DNA of 64,000 nucleotides from Candidatus Krumholzibacteriota bacterium (GCA_029262065.1 JAJDAC010000016.1:1-64000), one strand, 5' to 3'; positions 32,515 to 43,416 are shown, counted from the stretch's first letter. Made by a program: numbers and translations. The notes: a model not told the origin generated them from the letters alone.

Positions 32515-33918
32515 ATGGCGAAGAAATTCACCGTTCTGGTTTGCGATGATCAGAGCACGATTCGTTCGTCCCTGCGCGAGGCGCTGAGTGATGACGGTCA
32601 TCGGGTCGTGGAAGCTGAAGACGGTGCGGCCGGTCGTACTGCCATTCGCAACGAGGATCCCGACCTCGTGCTGTTGGACCTGAAACTCCCCGACACCACG
32701 GGTATCGAGGTGTTGAGGGAGCTGCGCAACGAAGGCAATCCGGTCTCCGTGATCTTGATGACCGCCTACGGTGATCTCGCTACCGCGGTCGAGGCCATGA
32801 AGTTGGGAGCCTACGACTTCGTGCAGAAGCCTTATAGCCTGGCCGAAATGAAGGCCAAGGTCTCGGCCGCGCTCAAGGTGCGCGAGCGCATCAAGGTGAA
32901 CGATCGTCGCAGTCCCCACGCTCACGCCGGTAGTGTCCACTACCTGCCCATGCTCGAGGCCACGCCAGGCATGGCCGACGTGGTGGAAAAGCTGGGCAAG
33001 GTTGGACGGTCGCGAGCGGGGCAGGAAGTTTCTGTCCTGATCGAGGCCGAGAGTGGCTGCGGTAAGGAACTGGTAGCACGCGCCATTCACGAAGTGAGCC
33101 ACCCGGGCGCGCCGTTCATGGAGATCAACTGCGCCGCCGTGCCCGACACGTTGCTGGAGAGCGAGCTCTTCGGTCACGAGAAGGGCGCCTTCACCGATGC
33201 GAAATCGGCCAAGGAGGGGCTGTTCGAGCTGGCGGGTCAGGGCACGATCTTCCTGGATGAAATCGGTGAAATGGGAATCACCCTGCAGAGTCGTTTGCTG
33301 CGGGTCATTGAAAACCGTCGTTTCCGCCGCGTGGGTGGCAAGGCCGACAAGGAAGTGAAGGCGCGTATCGTGGCCGCCACGAACCGCCGGTTGCAGCAGG
33401 CGATCGCTGAGGGCCTGTTCCGGAACGACCTCTACTATAGGCTGCAGGTCATCGAGATCGATATCCCGGCGTTGCGCGAGCGTCCCGACGACATTCCGGT
33501 CCTGACGCGTCGTTTCGTCGAAACGTACAACGAAGAGCTGGGCCTCGACTGCAAGGTCCCGTCCGACAAGGTGTGCGAGGTCCTGCAGACGTATCCCTGG
33601 CCAGGAAACGTGCGCGAGCTCAAGAACATGATCCGACGCATCATGATCCTGGAGGAGCCGCGTGAGATGTTGCCGTCGCACCTGCCCGACCATGTCGTGC
33701 GTGGCAAGAATCCGCGCGGTAGCAACCAACTGGACATCGAACGCATCGGTCGCGAGTTGATGCCCCTGGCCGAGGTCGAGAAGCTTCACCTGCTCCACAC
33801 GTTGGACGCCACAAACAACAACAAGAGCAAGGCAGCGCGGATTCTGGGCATCAGCCGCCAGACGCTGCGCGAGAAACTGAAATCCTACGATGCTCAGGAG
33901 CGCGCCGAGCAAGCCTGA
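32515..33918 (+). CDS. NtrC-family sigma-54 response regulator (first)
   Basis: A 467-residue regulator with receiver (Asp55 in VLLDLKLPD, Lys in QKPYS), AAA+ ATPase (Walker A ESGCGKEL, GTIFLDEIGEM Walker B) and a C-terminal Fis-type helix-turn-helix (NNNKSKAARILGISRQTLREKL). The sigma-54-contacting loop reads GAFTDA (224-229) rather than GAFTGA. ATG at 32515. Paired with the kinase just upstream, it is likely the upper-tier activator of the sigma-54 flagellar promoters in this window. That ranking is inferred. Confidence 0.92.
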   Translation: MAKKFTVLVCDDQSTIRSSLREALSDDGHRVVEAEDGAAGRTAIRNEDPDLVLLDLKLPDTTGIEVLRELRNEGNPVSVILMTAYGDLATAVEAMKLGAYDFVQKPYSLAEMKAKVSAALKVRERIKVNDRRSPHAHAGSVHYLPMLEATPGMADVVEKLGKVGRSRAGQEVSVLIEAESGCGKELVARAIHEVSHPGAPFMEINCAAVPDTLLESELFGHEKGAFTDAKSAKEGLFELAGQGTIFLDEIGEMGITLQSRLLRVIENRRFRRVGGKADKEVKARIVAATNRRLQQAIAEGLFRNDLYYRLQVIEIDIPALRERPDDIPVLTRRFVETYNEELGLDCKVPSDKVCEVLQTYPWPGNVRELKNMIRRIMILEEPREMLPSHLPDHVVRGKNPRGSNQLDIERIGRELMPLAEVEKLHLLHTLDATNNNKSKAARILGISRQTLREKLKSYDAQERAEQA

Positions 33919-33962
33919 TGCAGGTCCACCCCTGGCTGGAATACTGCCAGCCCCCGTCGGCA

Positions 33963-33988
33963 TGGCACCGGGCGTGGGTCCGGTGCCA
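33963..33988. terminator. Stem-loop after the first NtrC-type regulator
   Basis: TGGCACCGG and CCGGTGCCA form a perfect 9-base stem with an 8-base loop, 45 bases after the stop codon. There is no T-run. It separates the kinase/regulator pair from the next sigma-54 operon. Confidence 0.45.
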
Positions 33989-34126
33989 GGGGCGGATCCC
34001 AAGTCCGGGGCGCCACTCGTCTGAGCAGGGAAGTCTCTATTCTGTAGGCGGATAGAGCGATAGATTCGACCGGTTTCCAGTTCCGGTCGACGCCTGCGGC
34101 AAGTCCTTCCTGGCCGCGGGAAGCAT

Positions 34127-34141
34127 CGGCACCTGTCTTGC
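34127..34141 (+). promoter_or_regulatory. Sigma-54 promoter for the TPR/flgB operon
   Basis: CGGCAC-CTGTC-TTGC differs from consensus only in the first base. The predicted start (about 34153) sits just before AAGGAGG (34161-34167). The genes downstream are tightly packed up to fliJ, so this may be the main promoter for flgBC-fliEFGHIJ. Confidence 0.75.
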
Positions 34142-34177
34142 GATTGGGACACACGATCTTAAGGAGGTCGTGTGCCC

Positions 34178-35191
34178 ATGTCCGGTGCCAACGGTTTCAC
34201 ATTCTGGCTGAGTATGACGGTCGCGCTGAGCGCCCTGGGTGCTGGTGAACAGCATCTGGTGGACAAAGCGTTGGACCGACTCGACCAGGCCGGTGGCGAC
34301 CCCATGGCCGTGACCATGCCCGCGAGTGAACCGTCCGAAGTTGATGGTCGTCCTCGACTGGCCATGGCTCGCTCCATAGTGACCTTTCACGCCGAGCTGG
34401 ATACCCACCTGGCCATTCTCGACGGCGACGTCCTACCGTTGCTGTCTCTGGCGCGCAACAACCGACACCTGGGCCTGCGCGAACGCGCCCTCGATTGGTA
34501 TCGACGGGCGGAGCTGGCCGATCGTGACGGAACCTTCATGGGTCAGATCCGCGAGGAGATGGCCGACACCGCCATTGAAATCGGCGATAGCTCCATCGTC
34601 CTGAACCACGCCCGTCTGTTGCTGGCTCGGGACGACGCGGTGATGTACGCCGACCGGATCGGCAACATGCTGGGGGTACTTCTTCAGTACCCGTTGGGGC
34701 CTGGCCAACTCGAGTTGGCCCGGTCGCTCGATCGTTTTGGTGCGCGTCTACCGGTGGGTTGCGCGTTGACCGTGGCCCGAACCTACGAGCTCGATGGCAA
34801 CTTGCCGGCTTGGCACGCGCATCTGCGGGGTCTGCTGGCGCGTGGCGACGAACTCTCGCTGCACCAGCTTGCGGTGGTTCTGCAGGGGATTGCCGACAGC
34901 TTCTACCGGGTCGGACACACGGCATGGTCGCGATCGCTCTACGAGCGCTTTCGCGAGCACAACGTGGGCACGCTATCGGCCTGGGCAACCTACCAACTGG
35001 GCGTGCTGGCGAGTCTCGATGGAGCCCATGATGTGGCGCAGAAACATTTCCGCAGTCTGTGCGAGCGCGAGCAGGATCTGCCTTGGCGGGAAGAAGCCTG
35101 TTGGCGCCAGACACAGAGCGAAGCCATGGCGCGGATCTACACGCAGCTTCGCGAACATTCATGGCAACCATCCCGGGAGGATGCCCCTTGA
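34178..35191 (+). CDS. TPR-like protein of unknown function, first gene of a sigma-54 operon
   Basis: A 337-residue helical protein with TPR-like units (LLSLARNNRHLGLRERALDWY, AWATYQLGVLASLDGAHDVAQ). A weakly hydrophobic stretch (FTFWLSMTVALSALG) near the N-terminus might be a poor signal or a buried helix. I do not recognise a named family. It heads an operon with a FlgN-like chaperone, a kinase and an NtrC regulator, so a flagellar assembly or regulation role is likely. AAGGAGG lies 10 bases from this ATG and 4 from the GTG at 34172, so the start is uncertain by two codons. Confidence 0.7.
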   Translation: MSGANGFTFWLSMTVALSALGAGEQHLVDKALDRLDQAGGDPMAVTMPASEPSEVDGRPRLAMARSIVTFHAELDTHLAILDGDVLPLLSLARNNRHLGLRERALDWYRRAELADRDGTFMGQIREEMADTAIEIGDSSIVLNHARLLLARDDAVMYADRIGNMLGVLLQYPLGPGQLELARSLDRFGARLPVGCALTVARTYELDGNLPAWHAHLRGLLARGDELSLHQLAVVLQGIADSFYRVGHTAWSRSLYERFREHNVGTLSAWATYQLGVLASLDGAHDVAQKHFRSLCEREQDLPWREEACWRQTQSEAMARIYTQLREHSWQPSREDAP

Positions 35192-35538
35192 GCGGCACGG
35201 TGTGTCGGCTGATCGAAGCCTATCGGCGGGAGCTGGACCTGTACGACCAGGTTCTGGCGCTCGCCAAGGAAGCGATGGACGTGGTTCGCGATGGTCGATC
35301 GCTGGCTGATCTCCACGCGGTGAATCAGAAGAAGAAGGAGCGGCTGGATGAGGTTGCGGGCATCGAGGTCGAGATTGCCCGTGACAAGGAAACCTGGAGG
35401 CGCGGCGTTCGTCTGGACGAACCCAACGCCCAGCTCGACGCGCTGCTGGCCGAACTCAGCCGGCGTATCGAGCAGATTCTGCGAGTGGAAGAAGAAACCG
35501 ATTCCTGGATCCTGCGCACCAGTGTGCAGGTGTCCTGA
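35188..35538 (+). CDS. FlgN/FliT-like small helical chaperone (second copy)
   Basis: A 116-residue all-helical protein. CRLIEAYRRELDLYDQVLALAKEAM resembles the opening helix of the FlgN-like protein encoded at 19400 (EAETDLYDRLLSLAERQ). A Lys/Glu-rich coiled coil (NQKKKERLDEVAGIEVEI) follows. Start is TTG at 35188, 8 bases after GGGAGG and overlapping the previous stop (TTGA). An export-chaperone role is inferred, and its cargo is unknown. Confidence 0.62.
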   Translation: MSGTVCRLIEAYRRELDLYDQVLALAKEAMDVVRDGRSLADLHAVNQKKKERLDEVAGIEVEIARDKETWRRGVRLDEPNAQLDALLAELSRRIEQILRVEEETDSWILRTSVQVS

Positions 35539-35551
35539 GAGGAAACCAACT

Positions 35552-36258
35552 TTGGTACAGACGCATCCCATGCCCGACACGGTCGCAAGCCCAGAGTCAC
35601 AAACGATTCAGGATTGGGGTCGTGCCTTTCATCGCAGCCGCAACCTGATCATGTCCATGAGGGGTTACGCCGAACTCATCCAGTGTTCTGAGAGCCGGGG
35701 CGAACGACACGGCGAATGGGCCGAGAAGATCGTCTCCCAGCTCGACCGCCTGAACGATCTGCATTGCGTGGCCGAACGTCTTCTGGTCGACGTTTCGCCG
35801 CGAACCGAACTACTACCCGTGGCGTTGTTGCTGCGATCGGCCGACCGGCTGGTTCGTCAGCGTGCCCACGGTTCCTTCCGGATACCCGCACGCTTCGATC
35901 TGCGCGACGAGGCATGGGTACGAGGCCACGGGCCGGACCTGATCGAGGCTCTGGCCGCGGTACTGGAAAACGCCTTCGAAGCGTCACCTGATGACGCGCA
36001 AGTCGAAGTGTCCCTGGATGGAGTTGGTCGCTCCTGGCGAGTGACCATTTCCGATCAGGGGTCGGGCTTCGAGCCCGGAACCGAGGCCCGCGTTGGCGAG
36101 GCCTTCTTCAGCCGCAAGGCGGGTCACGCGGGCCTGGGACTGTTCCTGGGGCACACCCTACTTCGGCGTCACGGTTGTGAACTCGAATTTACGTCCAACC
36201 CAAACGGGGGAACGCATGCCGTGATTTCTTCCAACGGGGATCTTTCAGGAGGAAACCA

Positions 36259-36262
<4 letters not shown>
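35552..36262 (+). CDS. Flagellar sensor kinase, FleS/FlrB-like, with degenerate H box
   Basis: A 236-residue short soluble kinase. The dimerisation helix reads AFHRSRNLIMSMRGYAELI, keeping the candidate phospho-His but with Arg instead of the usual Glu/Asp after it. The ATPase part has ENAFEASPDDAQV (N box), ISDQGSGFEPG and RKAGHAGLGLFLGHTLL. It directly precedes (ATGA overlap) an NtrC-type regulator, as FleS-FleR or FlrB-FlrC do. Start is TTG at 35552 after AGAGGAAA; ATG at 35570 is an alternative. Confidence 0.82.
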
Positions 36263-37632
<1,370 letters not shown>

Positions 37633-37651
37633 GACCTTGGAGGTGAGATCG

Positions 37652-38068
37652 ATGTTGGGTGAAGTGTTGTTCGACAGTCAGCATCTCCACCTGATGAAAC
37701 GGGCGCTACAAACGTACGCTCTGCGTCATCGGGTGGTCGCCGACAACCTGGCGAACATCGAAACTGTGGGGTACGACGCCCGAAAGGTCGACTTCGAGTC
37801 GGCGCTTGAGGGATTCGGAGACTCATCGTCCGGTTTGAAGTCGGTCGCCGGCCACGAGGGGCACTTGCCGCTCGGGCGGCCCGACGTCCCGCCGGCGCCG
37901 GAAGTCAATGCAGTGGATGAGGGATTTGACAACGGTGTGAACGACGTGAACGTGGATCGGGAAATGGCCGAAATGGTCAAGAACGATCTCGCGTACCGAC
38001 TGGCGACCCGGTTACTCGGTCGCCGCTACCAGGGGATGAGAACCGCCATCATTGGCCAGAACAGATAA
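37652..38068 (+). CDS. flgB: Flagellar proximal rod protein FlgB
   Basis: A 138-residue rod protein: LHLMKRALQTYALRHRVVADNLANIETVGYDARKV carries the axial signature, and the C-terminus (NVDREMAEMVKNDLAYRLATRLL) is the usual closing helix. ATG at 37652 follows TTGGAGGTGAG. First in the order flgB-flgC-fliE-fliF-fliG-fliH-fliI-fliJ. Confidence 0.95.
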   Translation: MLGEVLFDSQHLHLMKRALQTYALRHRVVADNLANIETVGYDARKVDFESALEGFGDSSSGLKSVAGHEGHLPLGRPDVPPAPEVNAVDEGFDNGVNDVNVDREMAEMVKNDLAYRLATRLLGRRYQGMRTAIIGQNR

Positions 38069-38121
38069 CTGACAGATAAATAGCGATAGATGAAGCGGAC
38101 CCTTTTGAGGAGGGAGATCAA

Positions 38122-38628
38122 ATGAGTCTGCGAATCTTCGGCGCGATCGACTTGAGTGCGAGTGGTCTGAGGGGACAACGTACCAAGCTCGAAGTCGTAT
38201 CCGAAAACATTGCCAATGCCGAGACCACCCGTACTGAAGAGGGTGGTCCTTACCGTCGCAAGCGTGTCGTCATGGAGGCGGCGGGCAACGAAACGGCCAA
38301 GCGAATTCCGAGTCCCTACCAGGACGCGAATTTTTCGAGCCTACTGCGCACCCACGAGTCCCATCTGAGACCGTCGGGCTTGGGCCAGGAGTTGTCGCTG
38401 CCGCAGGGTAGCACGGTTGACGTGTCCGAAGCACTCGACGCCGGACGTTTCAAGCAGATCTACGATCCCGGCCACCCCGATGCCGACGAAGAGGGCTACG
38501 TCTTGTTGCCCAACGTGAACGTCGTGTCCGAGATGGTCGACATGATAGCAGCCACCCGCGCCTACGAAGCCAACGTAAGTGCAATCGAGAGCGCCAAGGA
38601 CATGTTCCTGCAAGCGCTCGAGATATAG
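38122..38628 (+). CDS. flgC: Flagellar proximal rod protein FlgC
   Basis: A 168-residue rod protein: IFGAIDLSASGLRGQRTKLEVVSENIANAETTRT at the N-terminus and NVNVVSEMVDMIAATRAYEANVSAIE at the C-terminus are FlgC hallmarks. The middle is slightly longer than in enterobacteria. GAGGAGGGAG precedes the ATG. Confidence 0.96.
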   Translation: MSLRIFGAIDLSASGLRGQRTKLEVVSENIANAETTRTEEGGPYRRKRVVMEAAGNETAKRIPSPYQDANFSSLLRTHESHLRPSGLGQELSLPQGSTVDVSEALDAGRFKQIYDPGHPDADEEGYVLLPNVNVVSEMVDMIAATRAYEANVSAIESAKDMFLQALEI

Positions 38629-38644
38629 GCGGGGAGGACCAACC

Positions 38645-38950
38645 ATGAAACCCATTCAATCTGGTGTCCCCACGCAGATGGTGCGCGACGCCTACGAACT
38701 GTCCAACAAGGCGGATCCCAAGGTCGAATCCGGCGGGTTCGCGGAACGCCTGGGCGAGTTGGTGGGCGGCGTTGACGAGCTGTTCGACCATTCGGGAGAG
38801 GTTCAGCGGCAATTCTTCACTGGCGAGGCCACCGACGTCCACGAAGTGATGGTGGCCGGCCAGGAAGCAGGCCTGGCGTTCGCGTTGATGATCGAAGTTA
38901 GAAACAAACTGGTGGATGCGTACCAGGAACTCAGCCGCATGCAAGTGTAG
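38645..38950 (+). CDS. fliE: Hook-basal body protein FliE
   Basis: A 101-residue protein that joins the MS-ring to the rod. The C-terminus (ATDVHEVMVAGQEAGLAFALMIEVRNKLVDAYQELSRM) matches the FliE signature in which a TDxHxVM motif is followed by a long helix. The start at 38645 follows GGGGAGGACC; the frame is open further upstream but would enter flgC. Confidence 0.94.
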   Translation: MKPIQSGVPTQMVRDAYELSNKADPKVESGGFAERLGELVGGVDELFDHSGEVQRQFFTGEATDVHEVMVAGQEAGLAFALMIEVRNKLVDAYQELSRMQV

Positions 38951-38968
38951 GGAAGGCGAGACTGACCC

Positions 38969-40459
38969 ATGGATTCGATGCAAGTCATCCTGGAGCGCTG
39001 GCGGGAAATATGGTCGCGCTTCTCTTTCAATCAGAAAGCCATTCTGGCCATTGTGCTGGGGGCTTCGATGCTCAGCCTGGTGATCTTCACCGCTTGGCTG
39101 CGAAGCGATTCGATGGTGGTCCTGTATAGCAACCTGGGCCCCGAACAGGCTACTTCAGCCATGGAAATGGTGAGCCAGCAGGGAATCAAGCTGGAAATGC
39201 GAAACGGCGGAAGCACGCTGCTGGTTCCCAGTCAGGATGTGGATCGGCTTCGTATGGAGCTGGCCGTGGAGGGCATTGGTGGCGATGGCCTGCGCGGCTG
39301 GGATCTCTTCGACGAACGCGCCATGGGAGAAACCGAGTTTGGCTTGAACGTGCGTCTCAAGCGCGCCCTGGAAGGCGAGTTGGCGCGCAGCATCGGGTCG
39401 ATCGATCGCGTTTCGGGGGCCCGTGTCCACATTACGATGCCCAAGGACAGTGTGTTCCTGCGCGAACGCCACGCACCCACGGCGTCGGTCCTGTTGTCGC
39501 TGCAAGGGCGCGGGGTGCCCTCGCGCGAGCAGATCGAGGGCGTGCAGAACCTGGTGGCGAGCGCTATCGAGCAGATGACGCCGGACAACGTTTCGGTCAT
39601 CGATGCGGGGTCGGGACGCGTTCTGAGTGGCGGGTCGTCACAGGATTCCGTGGGCATGAGCAGTTCGCAGCTGCGCGTGCGCAAGGAAGTCGAGGACTAC
39701 CTGGCGGGCAAGGCCTCGGACATGCTGACCGACATGCTGGGACGTGGCCGCTACGTGGTTCGGGTGAACGCGGATCTGGACTTCGAACAATTGGAGCGCA
39801 GTAGCAAGACCTTTGATCCGCAAACCGTCGTACGTAGTGAGGAGACGAAGGAAACCACCGGCGACGGAGCGGGCGACAGTTCGGTGGCCACCACCAACTA
39901 CGAAGTGCCCAGTACCGTTGAGAACGTGCTGCGTAACGGTAGCATTCTGAACAAGCTGAGCGTCGCCGTGGCCGTCGACGGAAAGTACGCGCAGGCCGAC
40001 GGAGCAGGCGAGCCGGTCTACGAGGCGCGTACCGCCGAAGAGCTTCAACAGATCCAGCGCATCGTGTCGGGCGCAATCGGTCTGGACGACACCCGCGGCG
40101 ACACGATCGAGGTGGTCTCCACCCAGTTTGATCCCGCGGTACCCTACGAACCGTCGATTCTGGAAAATCCGTGGCTGCACGAGCTACCCCAGATGATCGG
40201 CAAGATCCTACTGTTCCTGGTCGCCGTGATCCTGGTCCTGAGCCTGCGCAAGAGCATCTCGAACATCCTCGTCGACGCCAGCCGGCCCGTGCCCGTGGCG
40301 ACGCGAGGCGCCATGGGCGCCGCGGCGGTCGGCGGTGCGACCATGGCTTCCGGAGCGGGATCGACTCAGGAAGCTTCGGAGATCGAGGACTGGGCGCGCC
40401 AGAGTCCGGAAGAAGTGGCCAGCCTCATTCGTTCGTTCGCAACGCAGGAAGATCAGTAG
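38969..40459 (+). CDS. fliF: Flagellar MS-ring protein FliF
   Basis: A 496-residue inner-membrane ring protein. TM1 (AILAIVLGASMLSLVIFTAWL) is near residue 20-45, with the periplasmic YscJ-like domain after it (VLYSNLGPEQATSAMEMV, DRVSGARVHITMPKDSVF). TM2 (KILLFLVAVILVLSL) is near residue 412. The C-terminal FliG-binding tail ends IEDWARQSPEEVASLIRSF. Slightly shorter than the roughly 550-residue enterobacterial form. Confidence 0.97.
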   Translation: MDSMQVILERWREIWSRFSFNQKAILAIVLGASMLSLVIFTAWLRSDSMVVLYSNLGPEQATSAMEMVSQQGIKLEMRNGGSTLLVPSQDVDRLRMELAVEGIGGDGLRGWDLFDERAMGETEFGLNVRLKRALEGELARSIGSIDRVSGARVHITMPKDSVFLRERHAPTASVLLSLQGRGVPSREQIEGVQNLVASAIEQMTPDNVSVIDAGSGRVLSGGSSQDSVGMSSSQLRVRKEVEDYLAGKASDMLTDMLGRGRYVVRVNADLDFEQLERSSKTFDPQTVVRSEETKETTGDGAGDSSVATTNYEVPSTVENVLRNGSILNKLSVAVAVDGKYAQADGAGEPVYEARTAEELQQIQRIVSGAIGLDDTRGDTIEVVSTQFDPAVPYEPSILENPWLHELPQMIGKILLFLVAVILVLSLRKSISNILVDASRPVPVATRGAMGAAAVGGATMASGAGSTQEASEIEDWARQSPEEVASLIRSFATQEDQ

Positions 40460-40462
40460 ACG

Positions 40463-41461
40463 ATGGAAACTCCGTCCATCCGCAAGGCAGCGATCATTCT
40501 CATCGCGCTGGGCCCACGGGTGAGCGGTGAGATACTCAAGCGCCTCCCCGAGCAGCTCGTGGAACGGCTCACGGCCGAAATTGCCACCATGAAGAAAGTG
40601 GACTCGACCGAGAAGAACGCGGTGTTCCAGGACCTGTTCGAGTACCGGATCCTGGCCGATGGCTACGCGCGCGGCGGCGAAGATTTCGCCAAGGAGATGC
40701 TCGAGCAGGCGGTCGGCAAGCATCGCGCGGCAAAGCTGATGAGCCAAGCGACCGGATTCGGCGAGGACACAAATTTCGAAATGCTGAAGAAAGCCGATCC
40801 GTTGATGGTGGCCAACTTCCTGAAAGTGGAGTTGCCACAGACCACGGCGCTCGTCCTGGCGCATATGGATCCTCGGCACGCCGGACCCATCCTCTCGCTG
40901 TTGCCAAGTTCGATGCAGGCCGAAGTCTCCTACAAGATGGCCATACTCGAGAAACCCCGGCCCGACTTCGTGCGCCTGGTGGAAGAGACCCTGGGCAAGC
41001 AGATCAAGGGAGACTACGAACGTTCGGGCAAGCAGTACGGTGGCAAGAAACAGGTAGCTGAGCTGCTGAACGAGATCGAGCAAGAGGTCTGGACCGAGAT
41101 TCTTGACGAGATGCGCGAACTCAATGAGGAAACCGCGGTCGATGTGAAGAACCTGATGTTCGTGTTCGAAGACATCATGACGCTCGAGGTGCGCTACGTG
41201 CAGGAGTTCCTGAAGGAAATCGACAGCAAGGAGCTGACGATGGCGCTCAAGGCCGCAAGCGCCGAAGTGAAAGAAAAGATATTCGACAACATGTCCAAGC
41301 GTGCCGCCGCGGGCATCCAGGAGGACATGGACTACATGGGCCCCGTGCGCCTGGCGGACGTGGAGGAAGCCCAACAGCGGGTAGTCGATGTGATTCGCCG
41401 CCTCGAAGAGGAAGGCACCATCGTGCTCGGCGGCGGCAAGTCGGGTGACGTCATTGTCTAG
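40463..41461 (+). CDS. fliG: Flagellar motor switch protein FliG
   Basis: A 332-residue rotor protein: IRKAAIILIALGPRVSGEILKRLPE, then the middle domain (ALVLAHMDPRHAGPILSLLP, the EHPQ-region equivalent) and the C-terminal torque domain with charged helix (VQEFLKEIDSKELTMALKAA, FDNMSKRAAAGIQEDMDYMGPVR). It binds FliF and FliM and meets MotA. Three bases separate it from fliF. Confidence 0.97.
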   Translation: METPSIRKAAIILIALGPRVSGEILKRLPEQLVERLTAEIATMKKVDSTEKNAVFQDLFEYRILADGYARGGEDFAKEMLEQAVGKHRAAKLMSQATGFGEDTNFEMLKKADPLMVANFLKVELPQTTALVLAHMDPRHAGPILSLLPSSMQAEVSYKMAILEKPRPDFVRLVEETLGKQIKGDYERSGKQYGGKKQVAELLNEIEQEVWTEILDEMRELNEETAVDVKNLMFVFEDIMTLEVRYVQEFLKEIDSKELTMALKAASAEVKEKIFDNMSKRAAAGIQEDMDYMGPVRLADVEEAQQRVVDVIRRLEEEGTIVLGGGKSGDVIV

Positions 41462-42092
41462 CCCGCAGCCGCATCCGTTCGATCTGGACCTGGAACTACC
41501 GACGCCCAAGCCAACCCTGGACGCGTTCGACGATGGCACGGGTTTTGTGCCGTCCTTTGGCGATGTGGACGATGCCGCGTTGCGGGCCGTTCCGCGCGAA
41601 GTACGCGACACCATCTACGCCGAAGCCAAGGCCGCGGCGAGCCAGGAGGTCGAGGAGCGCCTGCAGCAGATCGAAGGGCGTCAGCAGGAACTTCTGGGAT
41701 CACTGCTGGGCGAACTGAGGGCGGAGTGGGAAGTGCTTTTCACCGACCTGACGCGGACCACGCTCGATCTGGCCCTGCTGGTAGCGGAACGAATTCTTCG
41801 CCGCGAGCTCGACCTGGACCCGTCAGTGGTCGAGCGCGTCGTACACAACGCCTTGTGGAAGATACCGCAAGCACGACGGCTCCACGTGCGCGTGAATCCC
41901 GATGACGCCGACCGCCTGCAATCGGACCCGGAGTTGTTGAAGGATCTTCGCATTGATGAGGTCGTGGCCGATCGTCGTGTACAGCGCGGCGGTTGTTTGA
42001 TCGAAGTCGAGGGGCAGACGCTCGACGGGACGATCGACGGGCAGCTGGAGCAGGTACGTGCGGCCATGGACAAGGCCCTGGAGGAGGCGTGA
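41445..42092 (+). CDS. fliH: Flagellar export ATPase regulator FliH
   Basis: A 215-residue protein with a long central coiled coil (AEAKAAASQEVEERLQQIEGRQQELL) and a C-terminal FliH/V-ATPase-E-like domain (AERILRRELDLDPSVVERVVHNAL, ADRRVQRGGCLIEVEGQTLDGTIDGQL). It docks FliI to the export gate. The GTG start overlaps fliG by 17 bases, and the end overlaps the fliI start by 4. Confidence 0.92.
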   Translation: MTSLSSPQPHPFDLDLELPTPKPTLDAFDDGTGFVPSFGDVDDAALRAVPREVRDTIYAEAKAAASQEVEERLQQIEGRQQELLGSLLGELRAEWEVLFTDLTRTTLDLALLVAERILRRELDLDPSVVERVVHNALWKIPQARRLHVRVNPDDADRLQSDPELLKDLRIDEVVADRRVQRGGCLIEVEGQTLDGTIDGQLEQVRAAMDKALEEA

Positions 42093-43411
42093 GTGCGCCC
42101 CTGTTCGACCGCACGCGGCAGGCCATCCAATCGGTGGACCTCATCCGCCCGGTCGGTCACGTTCGCCAGGTGGTCGGTACGGTGGTGGAGGTCGAAGGCC
42201 TCGCGGCATCCTTGGGTGACCTGTGCCGCATACGGCACCGTCGCCAGGAGAGTGGCATCCTCGCCGAAGTCATCGGCTTTCGCGACGACACGCTGCTGCT
42301 CATGCCCTACACCGATCTGGAAGGCATTGCCTCAGGATACCAGGTAACCACCTCGGGAGAGACTCTGCGCGTTCCAGTTGGGCCGCATCTGCTGGGACGC
42401 GTAATCGACGCATTCGGCAACGTGATAGACGGTGGGCCACCCCTGGCCGGTGGCGAGCGCGTGGGACGTCGCGGTCGCACGCCGAGCCCTTTGTCCCGCC
42501 AACGCATCGACTCAGCGCAGCGCACGGGGGTTCGCGCCATTGACGCGTTCATCACCTGCGCCAAGGGTCAGCGGCTGGGAATTTTCGCCGGTAGCGGCGT
42601 CGGCAAGAGCGTCTTGTTGGGCATGATCAGTCGTCATAGCGACGCCGACGTGAACGTGGTGGCCTTGATCGGAGAGCGAGGGCGCGAGGTTCGCGAATTC
42701 ATCGAAGAGGACCTGGGTCCCGATGGCTTGAAACGATCGGTCGTGGTCGTGGCTACCAGCGACGAGAGTCCGGTGTTGCGTATCCGGGCCGCTGAGAGTG
42801 CGATGGCCATCGGCGAGTGGTTTCGTGATCGTGACCACAACGTCATGTTCATGATGGACTCAGCCACGCGATACGCCATGGCGCAGCGTGAAATCGGATT
42901 GGCCGCCGGCGAGCCACCGACCACCAAGGGATATCCACCCTCGACGTTCGCGCAGCTACCGCGCCTTCTCGAACGAGCGGGCACGAGCGCCATAAATGCC
43001 ATGACCGCTTTCTTTACCGTTCTGGTCGAGGGCGACGACATGAATGAACCGGTGGGCGATGCCGTGCGATCCATCGTGGACGGACATATCGTGCTCACGC
43101 GGGATCTTGCGAGGCGTGGCCACTACCCGGCGATCGATGTCATGGGTAGTGTCAGCCGGCTGATGCAGAAGATCGCGTCGGAGGAGCATCTAAGTAGCAG
43201 CCAACATATCCTGGGACAGTTGAAGCTCCTGGAAGAGAACCAGGACCTCATTACCATCGGCGCCTACAAGCCCGGCAACAACCACGAGCTCGACGCCGCG
43301 CTCGCGGCGAAACCCCGTATTGAGCAATTCCTGCGGCAGGGCCTGGAAGACCACGTGCCCATGGCCCAGACCCTGGCCGAGCTGGCCGCGCTGACCGCGC
43401 CGGGCGCTTAG
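42089..43411 (+). CDS. fliI: Flagellum-specific ATP synthase FliI
   Basis: A 440-residue F1-beta-like ATPase of the type III export system: Walker A GSGVGKSVLLG, Walker B NVMFMMDSATRYAMAQRE, the T3SS family signature PPTTKGYPPSTFAQLPRLLERAG. GTG at 42089 sits in a GTGA overlap with fliH and gives the family's normal N-terminus. The open frame upstream is a shadow inside fliH. Confidence 0.97.
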   Translation: MSAPLFDRTRQAIQSVDLIRPVGHVRQVVGTVVEVEGLAASLGDLCRIRHRRQESGILAEVIGFRDDTLLLMPYTDLEGIASGYQVTTSGETLRVPVGPHLLGRVIDAFGNVIDGGPPLAGGERVGRRGRTPSPLSRQRIDSAQRTGVRAIDAFITCAKGQRLGIFAGSGVGKSVLLGMISRHSDADVNVVALIGERGREVREFIEEDLGPDGLKRSVVVVATSDESPVLRIRAAESAMAIGEWFRDRDHNVMFMMDSATRYAMAQREIGLAAGEPPTTKGYPPSTFAQLPRLLERAGTSAINAMTAFFTVLVEGDDMNEPVGDAVRSIVDGHIVLTRDLARRGHYPAIDVMGSVSRLMQKIASEEHLSSSQHILGQLKLLEENQDLITIGAYKPGNNHELDAALAAKPRIEQFLRQGLEDHVPMAQTLAELAALTAPGA

Positions 43412-43416
43412 TTGCC

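Noticed and set aside
32380-34152. 590-codon open frame on the minus strand under the first NtrC regulator
   Set aside because: Antisense to a complete receiver-AAA-HTH protein; long open antisense frames are common at this GC content.
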